Assembly (NCBI GenBank): GCA_036850595.1
Contig: CM072168.1
Span: 12,825,982 to 12,889,981, forward strand
Source: Rhyacichthys aspro
Lineage: Eukaryota; Chordata; Actinopteri; Gobiiformes; Rhyacichthyidae
Reading direction: 5' to 3'
DNA length: 64,000 bases
Positions 25,694 to 39,400 of this stretch are shown here, one piece after another. Every line of letters begins with the position of its first letter. The first letter of the stretch is position 1. The notes beneath the pieces are model-generated. The model did not search any database and was not told the origin of the DNA. It was given only the letters and a program-made list of their open reading frames with translations. The position numbers were made by a program, and so were the translations under genes.

Positions 25694-27842
25694 GATTTAT
25701 TAAATAATTTAATTTGATTTGCAGTAATATTGTAATACAGGAAATTTATTAAATCGTTACATGTCGTTCACTGATTATTGATCACATCAGTGATTGTCTT
25801 GTTTATCAAACAGTGTTTTTAACTTTACTTTTCGTCTAATAGTTCAAGTGAGAGTGGATATGGCACAGTCTGAATAAACGGTGGGATTGTAGCTGTTTAC
25901 GCGTTGGACATATTTTGATAATCCATCAGAACTTAACAGTGAAAGCCAGACCTTTGGAGAATACTGAAAGATGAAAGCAATGTTCTCTCATTTTGCATAA
26001 GGTTTGGCACACAATTTGGAGCCAAAAAAAAGCACCACTTTTGAATTTACGCACATCTCGGTCAACTTTATTAAAGGTGAGTGCGTTCACTTCGCAGCGT
26101 GCTTCTGTAGGTTAACCATCGCTGCGTTTTAAATAATTATTATTTTCAGCCACACGTCATGGCGTTACGACATTTCGTCCACTTTGTCACTTTTTAATTT
26201 GACAAATTCACACCCTCTTACTGCTGACACACGTTAACACAGCAGAGTACATGTAATTAAAAGCGCCTGTCTTAAATGGAATTTAATTTCTTCCTAAAAT
26301 GGTGAATGAAACACTGAGATGTGGAACAGCGTCGAAGTGCTTTTGGACAAGGCCCGTGAACGTCACACAATGACACATAGACAGGTATAAGTCAAGTGGA
26401 CGGAGATAGTTCTGATAAAAACCAGTGAAGACTCCTCTGAAGGGCGCTTAAAGGCCTCTAGTGATCTGTAAAATCACAGGAAAACAAGGCAAATACACCC
26501 AACAAATAAATACCATCCCATCACAAAATACAAAAAAGAAAGGAAAAGAAGGCCTAGATGTTGACTATACTGAAAAAAGTGTAAATCAAATATTTAAAGA
26601 AAGATGATCATTAAAAGGCACAAAGGCATCATTTAATCGTTTACGTTTCACTCAGGCGCAGGCGACAGGAAGAACGGGGGATTATTTATTTGTATTATTT
26701 ATTGTATTATTAATTGGAGTATTTTTCAGGCATTTAAATTCAAAAGTTGGTGATTATAAGTTGTTGGGTTTTAAAATGTAACGAGCAGTCCAACACAAAT
26801 GTCATGTCCAGCTTTCCCCACTTGGAGCCCGTGACCCTCATATTTTGTAAACTCGTTTATTTTAGAAGCGGCTGCGAGAAAAGTGAATTCGTCTCAGTTG
26901 GTGAGCTGTGAGTTTTCTCCTGCAACCGCTCCAGGTTTCTGCCTGACTGTCGTTTTAAACTCTACAGATGTTTTGAAGAAGGGGGCACAAACTTTGGGTG
27001 AAGGGTTTTTGCAGCGTCATGAACAGAACTAGAGGGAGCCGTGTGTGTGTGTAGTTTTTTTTCTCTTTTTCAGCCACAAAATCGCCTGTATGTGCTGAGA
27101 GGACATTTAAAGTATTGATAGTGATAGAAGAATTATTCATGGTTTGCAAAGTTAGGCACTTCATGGGACCATCTGGACATGGCTTTGTGCATTTTAGTTT
27201 GTTAAGACCAGTTCCCTTATGAACACTAACAATTATTAATATTTTTTCTAAGTGTCTATCATTTAAAAAAATCCAAACTAACTTTATTTTTTTGGCATAT
27301 TCTGTCCTCAGAGATTAATACTAATTATCATTTTCAACTCTTCTTAAAATATCTCAAGTGACTAGGTGTTTGGTAAACTTGGGATCACCTCAAAGGTCGT
27401 CTTCTTGATTTTTAAAATGAACTTAATTTGCAAATTTTGCTTCGATTCCGTTAAAATCGTAATCTCCCAGTGCTGTATGTCTGTATTTAAATAAACTGTC
27501 CTTGTGCTATCCCAGGTACATTTCTAAGTGAAACCCTTTATCAGTAATAAGGGTGTGTCCGTGCCATTGAAGTGCAGATTAGATAATAAAGACAGTGTGG
27601 GCAGAGCACAGCTTCACTGAAGATGCTTCTCCTGCTTTGTGTTTGTGAATCTCTGGCTGTGGCTCAGGGCAATGACACATTCATGATTCCTATTAAAAAA
27701 AAAAAAAAAAAACGATGTCTAAAGAGTTCACCCAGACCTGTCCTCAGAGTTTTCCCAGCTTCCCTTGTGTTTCCCACAGTTATTCCCATTCTGGTGAGGC
27801 TGGTGTGAGCTGCGGTGCATGGTTTTGGCGACGCAACGTATG

Positions 27843-27848
<6 letters not shown>

Positions 27849-27876
<28 letters not shown>
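27849..27876. repeat. (TG)n microsatellite
   Basis: A pure TG-dinucleotide run of about 28 bp inside SATB intron 1. A poly-A run of about 18 lies about 140 bp upstream (around 27695-27711). Confidence 0.9.
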
Positions 27877-28364
27877 GAGTTAGTTACTGTATACTCTTAA
27901 GTCTGTTTCCTTTAACAAAATGTCAAGCTTGTGTAGCAATTATAAACCGGGATCAAGCCTTAGAATGACACCTGAAGACCTTAAGATGTGTGCCTAAACA
28001 TTTAAATATCTTTTACTTGGAATTATACTGACTATTTTGGTGCCATTACCCTTCAGTGCTGTCTAATGTTGTAGTCAAACACAATCCATGAGTTTCCTGG
28101 TACATTTGAATAAATTTTCTTGTCATGTGGCTGCATTTGACCCATCTATCAGTGTAAATATAATCATATTGACAGTTGAATCAATGGTATACGTCAAAAT
28201 TTGTGATGTAAGTTAAAGAATTTGTCACCAAGTGATTATTTGATGTGATGTAAAGGAGCACCTCCCTTGTATTCAGTGTTACTGTGATAAAGCAGGCTGT
28301 GCAGTTCCTCTCTGTGCACAGTAGGGCCGTGTGTGGTCCCCATAGTGTTAAAGCTCTAGTCTGT

Positions 28365-28560
28365 GTAGCGTGCTGCTGTGGTTTGTGTGGCTAAGCATCT
28401 GTCTGTGTCGACTCTGTACGTTCATAGCCTCTCGAGCTGGAAGGGCGAGGCCGTAAACGCTCGCTGTTAACGTTTCATCCAGTGTTATCAAATGAGATGT
28501 TTACAAGAGAGCTAAACGAGTTTGCCAGAGAGGCTTCATCTATTAGTCCCCTTTTGCCCC
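28365..28560. promoter_or_regulatory. Candidate conserved non-coding element
   Basis: Non-repetitive sequence in SATB intron 1, richer in CpG than its surroundings, with balanced composition and no ORF of interest. The call rests only on composition and on its position in the first intron of a developmental regulator; conservation was not tested. Confidence 0.2.
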
Positions 28561-30332
28561 GGTGCGAGTGTGCGTTTGAGCGCCTGTAGACCCAGTTTCA
28601 ACTAAAGCCATTGTGTGTTTGGCAAAAAATAAAAATAAAAAGGTCGCCTCGCACCAGTTCTTCCCACATCACAAAGCTCGCTCACAGTTACACATCTGAT
28701 GGCCATAAACGGCAAAATCCACAATAATGTAACCTTCCCTAACTGCCATCATTTCTCATAAACAGCCACATAAAAAGAGCTCCGTGTTATTGGCCACTTT
28801 GTATTCAGACTTGAGACAACAAACCCCATGAATCCATCAGTTTTGAACTTCTGCCTGTTTCTTCTTTTCAAGATGTGTCCAAAGTCTGGCCCGGGAGCCA
28901 ATATGGTTCCAAAATGCAGTTTTCCAGGTCTCCCAGTTTGTGATTTTAAATATATATTGATAGCTAGTGCATTGTCTAACTGAATGAATTCATTGGATTT
29001 ATGGTAGAAAGGCAGTTTTTTTTTTTTTTCTTTATCACTAAATCTTAAAAATGTGAAATGTTAAAATCATTCTCTTGAAGGCTCGATTTCTCTTGAATGC
29101 ACTTTGCCACTTAAAGAAATTATGATTCTTGTGTTAATTACCTTTTCTTTTTTTAAGTGTTTAGAAAATGTTTAGATAACAATAAATACGTAACACTCAC
29201 ATGATCAAATCTGCTCTTAATTTGGACAAACCTCTATGTCTTTGTTGAGCTCTTAATATCACTCTCCCTTCTCCTTTCTTTGTGCTCTCCTTTTATCTGT
29301 GTGTTCAGAGCCAAGTATTAACCAATAGCTTGATAACACTGTCATAAAAGCTGATCTGGAAGGGGAAGGAGCGCCGTATCTTAGGAGATTTTCCTATAGG
29401 TGATGCCTCTCACACCATCCCCCTGTTATCAGCGCTAATAATGCCCTCATAGGTCACTCTCTCAGTCTGGTTTGCATATTAAAGGTGCACTTTTTTCACT
29501 TGTAAGAGATAGGAAAGGCAGGAAAATGTAAGCGTGCTATTTATTCTGCACTCTTCGAGGTTCATATACTTCTTATTGTTTCATTCATGCTCTGTTTCCT
29601 GAATATACTTACCCTGATCACAATAGGATTACCAGCTGCAGTTGGTGTGAACGGAGGATTAAACTTGGTGAGAGCTCTCTCCGTTATCACATCCATCCAC
29701 AGGAGTTTTTTTGTTTTTTTGCTCTTAGTTGTTGGGTAAAGTGCTTTTAAAACATGGATCCCAGCAGAGAAAAGGCACAGATATGAAGAAAACCATATAA
29801 AACAATCACTTCTGGATACGTATGATTATTATAGCGTGTGTCTTTGAGACTAGCAATCAGTGTCGGAGTTTAGGCTGGCTTTCAATTACATGTTTGCGTC
29901 TTTGGAGTCGGACATATTGTTTATAGGTGCATTTGTTTGTCCTTATCCCGCTCTTTTATTTGGTTGGGTGTGTCTGCATATTTCACTCTCTGCAATCTTG
30001 TCTTTGGCCGTCATTGTGTATTTGTTATGTCTAGAACGTGTAATAATGTGGAATTTGATAGTGGCTTTATCATCCAAACAAACCAAAATGTCAGTGTTTG
30101 TTAAATGTGATGCAAGACAAACAGAATCAAAGACTTATATGAGGGTTGTATTCATTCATTTATTTCAGGGGTACCCCCAAATATTGTATTGGGCGTGAAG
30201 TGGTTCCTGTGTTTCTCATGTCTTTTGGTTATAAGGACTTTTGATTTAAGGTTGATTTAGAATTGCTTACAGGGGATTTATTGCAAAAATTAAAATAAAT
30301 AAAATAATTACTGATTTATATTTTACCCATCC

Positions 30333-30956
30333 CTATATAGCAGCGGTGTCAAACTCAAAGTGGTGAGGGGCCACGACAGTAAATAAGAATCCTTTCAGGG
30401 GTCGAAGATTGTCACACTTGGGAAACTTTTAATTAATTTTGAATTTTCCAAAAATGATCTTTAACATGAATTTTCTCCTTTTATTTTCTCCTGGCTTTAG
30501 TAGATTTGAACAGGTTTTAATAGGATTTGTGGAGGTTTTAGTTGGATTTGAGCAGTTTTAGATGAATTTGAACGAGTTTTAGTTGGATTTGAACATGTTT
30601 TATTTGGATTTGAACAGGTTTTATCAGGATTCGTGGAGGTTTTAGTTGGATTTGAACAGTTTTAGATGGACAGGTTTTAAAACAGGTTTTAGATGATTTG
30701 AATAGGCTTTATTTTGATTTCAACATGTTTTATTTGGACTGAGGCCATTTATATATATCTTTGCAGCAAAAACTGGCTTAAGAATTTATGAACAAATAAA
30801 ATTAATCTGATTCAAATCCATCTAAAACCTGTTCAAATCCAATTAAAACCTAATACCAAAAATATCACCATCTAAATGCACTGGAGGGCCACATAAAACA
30901 CTGCAAAGGGCCGCACATGGCTCCCGGGTCTTGAGTTAGACATGTGTGCTATATAG
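30333..30956. mobile_element. hAT-type non-autonomous element with 8-bp TSD
   Basis: The element spans 30341-30948 (about 608 bp) and is flanked by the perfect 8-bp direct repeat CTATATAG at 30333-30340 and 30949-30956. The left end begins CAGCGGTGTCAAACTCAA. The reverse complement of the right end begins CACACATGTCTAACTCAA, which matches at 13 of 18 positions. An 8-bp duplication and a CA(N)nGTGTCAAACTC-type terminus are hallmarks of the hAT superfamily. No transposase ORF is present. The interior carries a degenerate tandem array of a 'gttttagttggatttgaaca'-like unit (about 30485-30740) and an inverted block of the same unit at about 30808-30849. The moderately diverged termini suggest an old insertion. 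Confidence 0.85.
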
Positions 30957-31119
30957 TGTCTATGGCCTTGTCCACTGCAGATATACAACTGCCCATTAAT
31001 GTACAATACTCCTGCAGCTGCCCAGAGAAGCAATAAATTGAGTAACCTTTTCTTATCATTCACACATTACATTTGGTTCCTGTCTCCATAACAAGCATGC
31101 AACATCTTCACTTATCGCT

Positions 31120-31310
31120 TCTTTATTAACTGTTCCACCATCTCGGGGCTTATCAAACAGCGCAGATGCTTTAGATGGACGTGGGATACAGCTGATAACC
31201 ATCTCAATGCCGTTCTCTCCTCGGCCATTAACGTTTACGCCTGATAAAGTTATCGGTGGCGTTTCCCTTACAGATCGAACGCTGGACAAAGGAGGATTGC
31301 TTAGCGTGTT
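31120..31310. promoter_or_regulatory. Candidate conserved non-coding element
   Basis: Unique, CpG-retaining sequence directly downstream of the hAT element in SATB intron 1, including 'gcctgataaagttatcggtg' and 'cggccattaacgtttac'. A minus-strand ORF of 115 codons crosses it but shows no family resemblance and no conserved motif. An enhancer role is an inference from composition and context. Confidence 0.22.
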
Positions 31311-32599
31311 GTGTATCAGGGATTGTAGATGTAATATTGTGATGTCAACGTACATCCAGTTTAGTTGAAAAGGGTTTTTTGGAAGCATAAATGACTGAGG
31401 CATGTAAACATAATAATGCTGATTGTCCTGTCTGTATCAGTGAACTGACATCTTCATCTTTTAAAGGATTGAGGGACTGATTGAACCAAGCTTAAAAATG
31501 CAGGAATGATAACGTCCCTTGTGTCGTTTGTATCAAATGCCAAATGAAATATAATTGAAGCAGGATGCGTGCAGGAGATCGTGGTGCAAGGAAAGTATGG
31601 GTGTCCCAGGTTAGATGGTGAGATGTCGGAGCTACAAGGTCCTGATAGGGATCGTCTGTAGGACAGGGAAGCAATGGCAGGTCAGGACGCGTCGGAGATA
31701 CAGATTCCTTTGAGGATTATTTTAAATATGTCACATTAAATGGATGTGAATTCTTCTGCAGTTGTCACATTCAGAGGGGAGGCCACACTTGTCTCGACAC
31801 CGAAGCGCTGCACTGGCTGCGAATGCACTCACTGTTGACAGCTGCAGCCAGTGAAGTTCTTTTTATGTCACTTTAAATTCAGTTGTTCTTTACTGTAGCT
31901 ATAACATTGTTAGTGGTTAGATTTATTTGCAAAGCCTCCCTTTTTCTCAGCCAGATCCACATTGTGAATTATAGCTACCAGTGTATGTCTTTGAACTTGT
32001 TTTCTTTTTTAAAGCCACTTTTAATAAACTCTGCCACTTGCATTTTTGGCCTCTGCCTCCCACATTTTTAATCACGCCAATGCTAATGTTTTTAATTTAT
32101 GATATGTTTTGAAATTTTGCCCGAGCTCTTAATGCTTTTCAGATTGGGTGTTTTGTTTTTGTGCTGTTGGTAGCAGATGGTGTTTTTCAGCTGCGCAGTT
32201 GTGTAAGAGTTGACACAGAAGAAGGTAGCAGAGAGGCAAGAGAGAATACATAACAAAACGGAGGAGGTTCAACTGTACTTTTGGCAGACTTGCCTCATGT
32301 TTGGAGTCATGACAGCTGGGGCCTTCAGCGTTCAAATATTAAAAGTGGGAGTGTGGATTCTAATCAAGCACTGTGGAATATGCCACATTTAACAATATCT
32401 GTGGATTCCCTCTCATTTGTTCTGCTAGATTTCTGGACAATGTCACTCAGTGTTGAGACCCACTGTGTTATTCCACTCCCAGATACTGATTTCCATACTC
32501 TAATAGAAAAACCTCTTCCTCTCTCTGTTCTTGCCATAATTTCAAATCAGGGGTCACACATGCTGGCGGATATCATCCAGAGGCTTGTATGTAAATAAA

Positions 32600-32740
32600 A
32601 GCTGTCCATTTGGCCCGGCCGAGCTCTTTGATACTTTGGCGCGCGTCCACTTTAGGCTCTGGCAGTGTGTCTGATGGCATTAGCTGATATTAGACGTTTG
32701 GCTGAGGTTCTGTCATCAGGGAACACTAACCCAGGAAGCT
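32600..32740. promoter_or_regulatory. Candidate conserved non-coding element
   Basis: A short GC- and CpG-richer island in otherwise AT-rich intron sequence (around 'gatactttggcgcgcgtcca' and 'gcattagctgatattagac'). It is free of simple repeats. Evidence is compositional only. Confidence 0.2.
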
Positions 32741-33459
32741 CACAGCCTCATAGAGGAGTGTGTGGGGGGTTGTTCCCATGCACAATGCTCAAAACTCAAA
32801 TACATTTGACGAATAAATGAACAATGCCATCCAAAGATACGTTATTGGTGTATATAAAATGTAATCGCAATTTGAAATAAGTTAACAGAATGTCCAAGTC
32901 TGTATATTTAACCACACTAAAGTGTATATCTGTCTATCATACCTGTCAGTTATCTTTCATGTGGATAATAACCATTGATAGGGCATATCTTACCGTACTT
33001 CCTCGTTAGACACAAATTCCTGACTCAAATATTTTTAAGTAAGTTATACGTTTTATTTTCAAGCCAAATTGAATAGAGCGATGGGTTGTTGCTATTTTAG
33101 CCCGAAAGGATGGAGTATTTGAGATTGACAGCAAATTAACTCTGGAGGGAGTGTGTTTGTCTTATGAAAGAACATGTCATGCAGTGCAACAGTGTGGTTT
33201 TTTGATGTGTTTTTAATTTTTTATGTACCACAGTGGAGGTCTGTGGCACAAGAGTGATAATATTTCAGACTTTGGGCTGAACTGCCATGCCACGTCTTTT
33301 CATGGGATTTGTAATCAATAAGAATTGTGTCATCAATTTTAATTATTAAATTCTTGTAATCCCTTGTAGCATGCTGATATATCATACCCAGTGACATTAA
33401 TGTTTTTGTTTCTAGACCCATTCTCTCTGGCTGGAGCTCCTTTGGAGGTCTGGAGGAGG

Positions 33460-36400
33460 ATGGAGCAGGGAGGGGAGAGTCCTGTGGCTCAGGACAGTCC
33501 CGAGCGCAGGGGCAGCAGCCCGGACCTCAGTGACCTGCCTCCACCAGGGAAGAAGGGCCGTCTGGAGTTGAATGGCAGTCCTACTGGGCCTCGAATCATA
33601 CGCCACAATGGTGCCCCACAGAGACCCCTGGGGGGTAAGTCACTAAGTTAACAAATTTGCTGAATTTCAAGTGTGTCAGAGGTTTTCAAATCCCCCACCG
33701 ACCACATCCTGGCAGTGAGTCGACTTTGGCTCATAGTGCAGAGTAGCTGCTGGGAGAACCACAGGGCTGTTTCTGCACTGGTAATCTATAAGTCTGGGGG
33801 GAACTGTATAATACAAGCTGCTTACCAAATAAAGGAGATTGCACCATATAAACAAGATTTATACTAGTCACTCGGCATATCGATCCCTGCGTTCCATGTG
33901 AAACTTGTTTCTGTGGGGTTATGAGTGTGTATTTCTGTAGCACCTGCTTTGTTTATGTTAGCTTTTTTTGTATGTGGCTTTTAATAAACTGTATCCGTTC
34001 TGTTGGGCATATTAGTCCCTGGTTTGAAAACCCTTTGAACAGGATTCCTCTGCCATATACACACATTTCTATCCGTTGTCACAAAATAAGAATTCACTGA
34101 TCACAAAGTAAAAAATGCTTAACTTCAGCACCCACTTTAAAAAATTTTTTATTTGATTGAAAAAAAAACTGTTTTGTAAGATATACACACAGATATATAC
34201 ATATATTATATATTATGTTCAAGAAGCAGCTTTTTTTTAATTATTTTTGAAATGACTGTTTCTCTTCTTTTTTTCTTTTCTTTTTTTTTTTTTTTTTTTA
34301 AATCAGTCATAACTGTCTCTCCCTTTTTGAACAATGGTGACCTTTGGCAATAGCTAAAATACCTCAAAATCAAAACTATTTACTAAAGGGCACTTTTCAA
34401 ATGTGTGCAGTTTTCGTGTCACATACTAAAACCTTAACACTTATATATTAGATATGTGTTGATCTGGCAATATCAGTTGAGTTACTAAACATGACATAAT
34501 CAGAAATACTTACAAACCTTATTGCACTGGACTCATCTGAGTGAATTTGTTTCAACCAAATGTGACAATTTTGGGGAACATACAAACTTAACCTTTAGAA
34601 CAGTGCAGCCTCAAAACACAGCAGCAAAAATATCAGAAGTTGATGATTTCTCACTGCAACACATCAAAATCTAAAAAAAGGCTAATAAGCTTGTATTACC
34701 TAAATGTTATCTTAACATCTAGTTGACTCATTCACATAGCCATTCAAGAGATTAGAGGTCTGAAGCAACATCTCAGCATGTGAACCACTGCAAACAGCAA
34801 ATCACAAGACAGGGTCGAGCGAGGTAGAAACACCTCAGGCGAGAGAGAATGTATGTGTGTGTGTGTGTGTGTGTGCGCGTGTGCATGCGTGCGTGCGCAT
34901 GTGTGTGTGTGTGTGTGTGTGGTGGGGGGTGTCGGCAGAATAACAAGGTGAAGTGAACAAGGCAGTGAAGAGGAGTGCTGGTCTGAGGAGCTGCTGCGAG
35001 TTGACAGTTATATTTCCCTGTTGGGGGAAATTCACTTACTTGAATTGGCACGCTGCTGCAGTGTGTAATTCACTCCATGAGAGCCTGGAGGCCTGGGAAC
35101 CCAGTGATTAATGTGGAGGAAATAGAAATATAGGAATTGACTGATTAAAACAACGGGCTGGGGGTCTTGGGGCTGCACCTCCATATTGTGTATGAAGCAG
35201 TGTGTGTGTTTTGTATGCCTGTGTTATTATTATTAGAGCTGGGACACTGCCCAATGCTCCCAGTCTATCATTTCGTCTAAAAGCTTTAATTAATTGCCAG
35301 ATGACAGGTGGCCCCAAACCAAAAGCCTTTTAGGAAAAAGGCTCTTATTAGAGAAGAAGAGAAAAGGAGAGCAGAATGGGGAGAATTCAGATAACCCAGG
35401 ATGCACTGCATCAAAAACAATATATGAAAACAGGTGCAGATTTTTTTAAAAGGCAATTAAAGTATTATTAAAGTAATTATAGATTTCCTAAAGGTGTCTA
35501 AATGTAGCACAGAATAATGCATATTCCAGTATATAATAAATCTACTGAACTGAAGGAACATCGTCCCCTTCAGTTTTATAGTTTCAAGTTTTATCTTTAA
35601 AGATGTTTGTGACTTGTTTATCTGTGAAGGTCTTTTGACTGTGTCTTTGTATATTTCAAGTGAATTGCTGTTGAGGTCAGTTGATATTAAATTACTAAAC
35701 TTTAAAACTGAAAAGATACAAGATGGTTAGAAAAGGATACAGTTCACACAGAAATAAAAGTCATGTGTCTAAATTGACAATATTTTTCTTCACCCAACCC
35801 GACCAGGTCTCATGATCCCGGTGTTCTGCGTGGTGGAGCAGTCGGATGGAGGAATGCAGACAGACGGATGTGAGGCCAGAGAGGAACATGCAGAGTTTGT
35901 CCTGGTCAGAAAAGACATCCTCTTCTCTCAGCTGGTGGAGACTGCTCTGCTGGCGCTGGGCTACTCTCACAGCTCAGCCGCTCAAGCTCACGGTCAGTCA
36001 CAGACACTACTGTCATTTGCATTGCACTTGTTTTTGATGGAATCACTTTTAATCCATTGCTCTAAGCCCAGTCTGCAATGATTTGCCAGACCCCTCTGTT
36101 ATGGTTGTGGCTAAGTCCTGTCTGTCTCATTTGGATGTCAGTTGTTTACATACACCTTATATTAAAAAGTAAGGCTTCATGAGAGTCAACCACTCAATGA
36201 ACTGTACGTTTGAGCATTAATAGACCATAAGAACTCATTCCCATTAGCTTTTGAAATAAACCATCACACTTTCAGTGATTGTGAAAAGTTCACAATCATA
36301 AATAATGCTTTTAAAAAATACACAGCTTATTTTTATTTTTCAGGACTAAAGGACACAAATGCAAGTTACAATCAATGTCTCTGTTGAACCAGGTGCATTT

Positions 36401-39400
36401 TAATTTATTTTCAGATTAAAGAACCATCCAAAAGAATTTGATGTGGTCAATTACAACTTTTCAAGAGCTTTTCAAGAGCTTATTCACAGTCATTACTTTT
36501 TCAAGTATCAAATTCTGTGATTCTATCATCAATTCGGCTGGAGTTAGTGCAGTGCAGACGACTGGTGGATGCTATGTTTGTGCGGACTGTCCCACTAATC
36601 ACTGGTTCAAACACAAATGCATGTGAGGTTGTCTATTTACAGCAGTCACTGTACTGTTACAGTGGCAATAAGTACAAGAATGTTTCAAAAACACAACTAA
36701 GACACAGACAGAGCCTGTAAAAGTCATTAAAGACACAACAAAGAGTCGGACAGGAATGTCTCCACAAGACAAAAATACATTGTGTATTCAGTGTGAGAAT
36801 GTTTATGAAGTGGAGAAAAAGAAATACTGTGTAATTTATTGTTGCACACATGGTAGTCATCTGCTACAGGACAGTGCCGTTTACTGCTGTCTTTTCTCAA
36901 GTATGCAGAAAATTCCATCTGGGGAAAGAGCTACACATAGATGAAATGGTAACAACACAGTTACAGTGAACAGAAATGCTTTTGTGGGAGATCCCCATCT
37001 GTTTGAAATCTCACTCGAGTGTGCCGTCATCTCCACCAGGTCTCACTCCAGTGAGGTCAGCAGTGGTGTTACTATGTGGACAGCATTTTGAGGCATTTTG
37101 TATGTTGTCATTGTCATTGTGGCATAGTAATCCTTTTACTGACTTTGGCCGATAGGCTCTTATCAGACCTTTAGGCCACATAACTCAACCTGAACTCTTG
37201 ACCTTCACCTTGATTCTAACCCACAAGTAAGGATATAAAGACTCTTTTTTTCATTAGAAAAAAACAACAAAACAGTAATATTACCTTTAAAGCATTATCC
37301 AAATCTACAGTTATGAGTGATTTCTTCACTTTTATGTAAAAAGAGAATTTGACCAACCAATAGAAAATGAAGGTAACTGACAGCTACAAAGAATATTCTT
37401 TTGTAATGTACGGCAAGTGTTTGTAGGATTCAAAAATGAGTGGTATTAATAGCTTGTTTAGCCCTAGGGTTTCAGTCTATGTGGAAAACAGCCCGCCACA
37501 CTGGTCCCCTGTCCACATCAATGCACTGCTTTGTACAAACACCACACCAGGGGCTTCAAAGGGACGACTAAATGGGACATCACCACTCAACACAAACACA
37601 ACTCAAAGAATGACTCCAGGCAGAGTGTAGTCAATAAAAAAATACAATGATGCACTTGAACACACCAAAGTGCACATACAACTCTGTGTCACAGACCAAA
37701 CACACACTTCCCTCCTGCATTTCTCAAATGAATACTTTTTGTTTTTAAAACAAGCGTTTATGTTAAATGAATAATTTCTGGCTTAAATTATACATTTTTT
37801 CCCTTGCGGTCCACAACCAAAATTACACAGAGTCTTAGCTATTTTCTCCCTGTTTGAATTGTGTCCTGCATTCTTGTGTCCCAGTGGTGTATTTAAAGTC
37901 CCCACTGAGGACCACGGCCTTTCTGTAATTAGCTCAGGCCAGTAATTAACTGGGAGATATTGTTTATTTCAATTATAAGGGTCTGAAGGCTTTTATAGAA
38001 TAGATGGGAGAAGACCTGTACTTTAGGGCTTTAGACACTGAACAGTTAACAGCAGTCAGTGAGAGAGGGACATTGTTGCTGTGCCACGTCTAACAGGCCA
38101 CAAAGGGTCACTGCTGCGGACCCACAGCACTTTACTGAACCCATTGTAAATTGTAGCCTTCATAATGGAAAAGAACTGTTTTGTAATAGGGCATGCACAG
38201 TACATGATCCTGCCACTATGGTGTCTCTCAATAAAGCAATAAAAATACATGTATGCACATGTGTAGGCTGTGGAGAGAATAAGGGACACGTGGTTTATGT
38301 CCTGTGTCTCATGAACCATAAACAGACTGACTACACAGATTGGAGTTGGTATTATAAATTCCAGGCGATATGAAGGCTACATTATATTTACATTGTAAAC
38401 ATGCATTTCAGATTAAACAGTCTAATAAGATTATTAATGCTGGAAATGACTTGAGCAGTTTGCAAAGTCTTGTTTTTGACAACACACCAAAATTTCTGGT
38501 AAAATGGTTCAAGGCTGTCTTTTTGATGCCTTGCAGCACCAATACTGTAAAACATAGTTTAACTTTTTACTAAACATTAGCTTTAACTGCAAAAATGTAG
38601 CCATCAAAATTGTTACTCAAGAGTAGCAAAGTATTTAGTGAAAATACCACTCAAATGCTGAATTGTTAGTTACTTTTGAAATAATCTATCTGCAAAATCG
38701 TCTACTAAGCTTGGGGCCTTTTGCCCAAAGGCAACAATGTGTAGCACTTTGTCCTCAATGTCCAAGAGTTACTCTTACTCATCTGTGGATTTTAAAATTT
38801 TACTTGAGTAAAAGTAACATTGTTTTCATCCAAAAACTCAAGTTAAAGTTAAAAAAGTACTGTTTGATAGTTATTGTTTTCCAAAAAGTATACAGTACAA
38901 TTGTAACTACTTTCTTCCCACTTCATAAATGTTAATGATGTACATGGAGGCTAAAGAAAGGTCAAAACTATGGTCACTTCTGAAATTAAATAAAGTCAGT
39001 GATACTAGCCAAAAAGCTGTTAGTGTTATAAAGTATTTATGACTGGTCAATAAGGCATGAAAAGTCATTAATTAAACATAACGGGGATTTAAACAAGCTC
39101 AACCTCATGCAAATTATTTAACAGACATGCTTTGGATCAGAGCATTTGGATGAAGTGTAGCACTCTCTGAAGCCAGTATTTACTTGTCATTTACCTGTCA
39201 TAGAGGATAGTTCCTACAGTTTAAGCCTGTGGCTGAATGGGGCGCATGGGGTTTCCCTCGGTGTTTCCAGGGGATGGAACCTGGAACTGGTTTGGAAGAA
39301 GCCCTGCATGTGTGTGCAGACTGCTGTGACCATTAAGACTTATTCTAGCATGGAACAATGGGATTACAATGTGTAACCGTGTGTGCAGGCCGCGGCGAGT

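Larger units (their letters stand above)
25237..33415 (+). other. SATB intron 1
   Basis: An 8.2-kb intron between the predicted non-coding exon and the first coding exon. It contains a CA repeat immediately after the donor, an (ATT)n array, a (TG)n array at about 27849-27876, a hAT-type element at 30341-30948, and several non-repetitive segments that retain CpG and look like candidate regulatory elements. No coding exon is supported inside it. Confidence 0.5.

Noticed and set aside
31056..31403. Minus-strand ORF of 115 codons in SATB intron 1
   Set aside because: No family resemblance or splice partners; the sequence is better considered as possible regulatory DNA.
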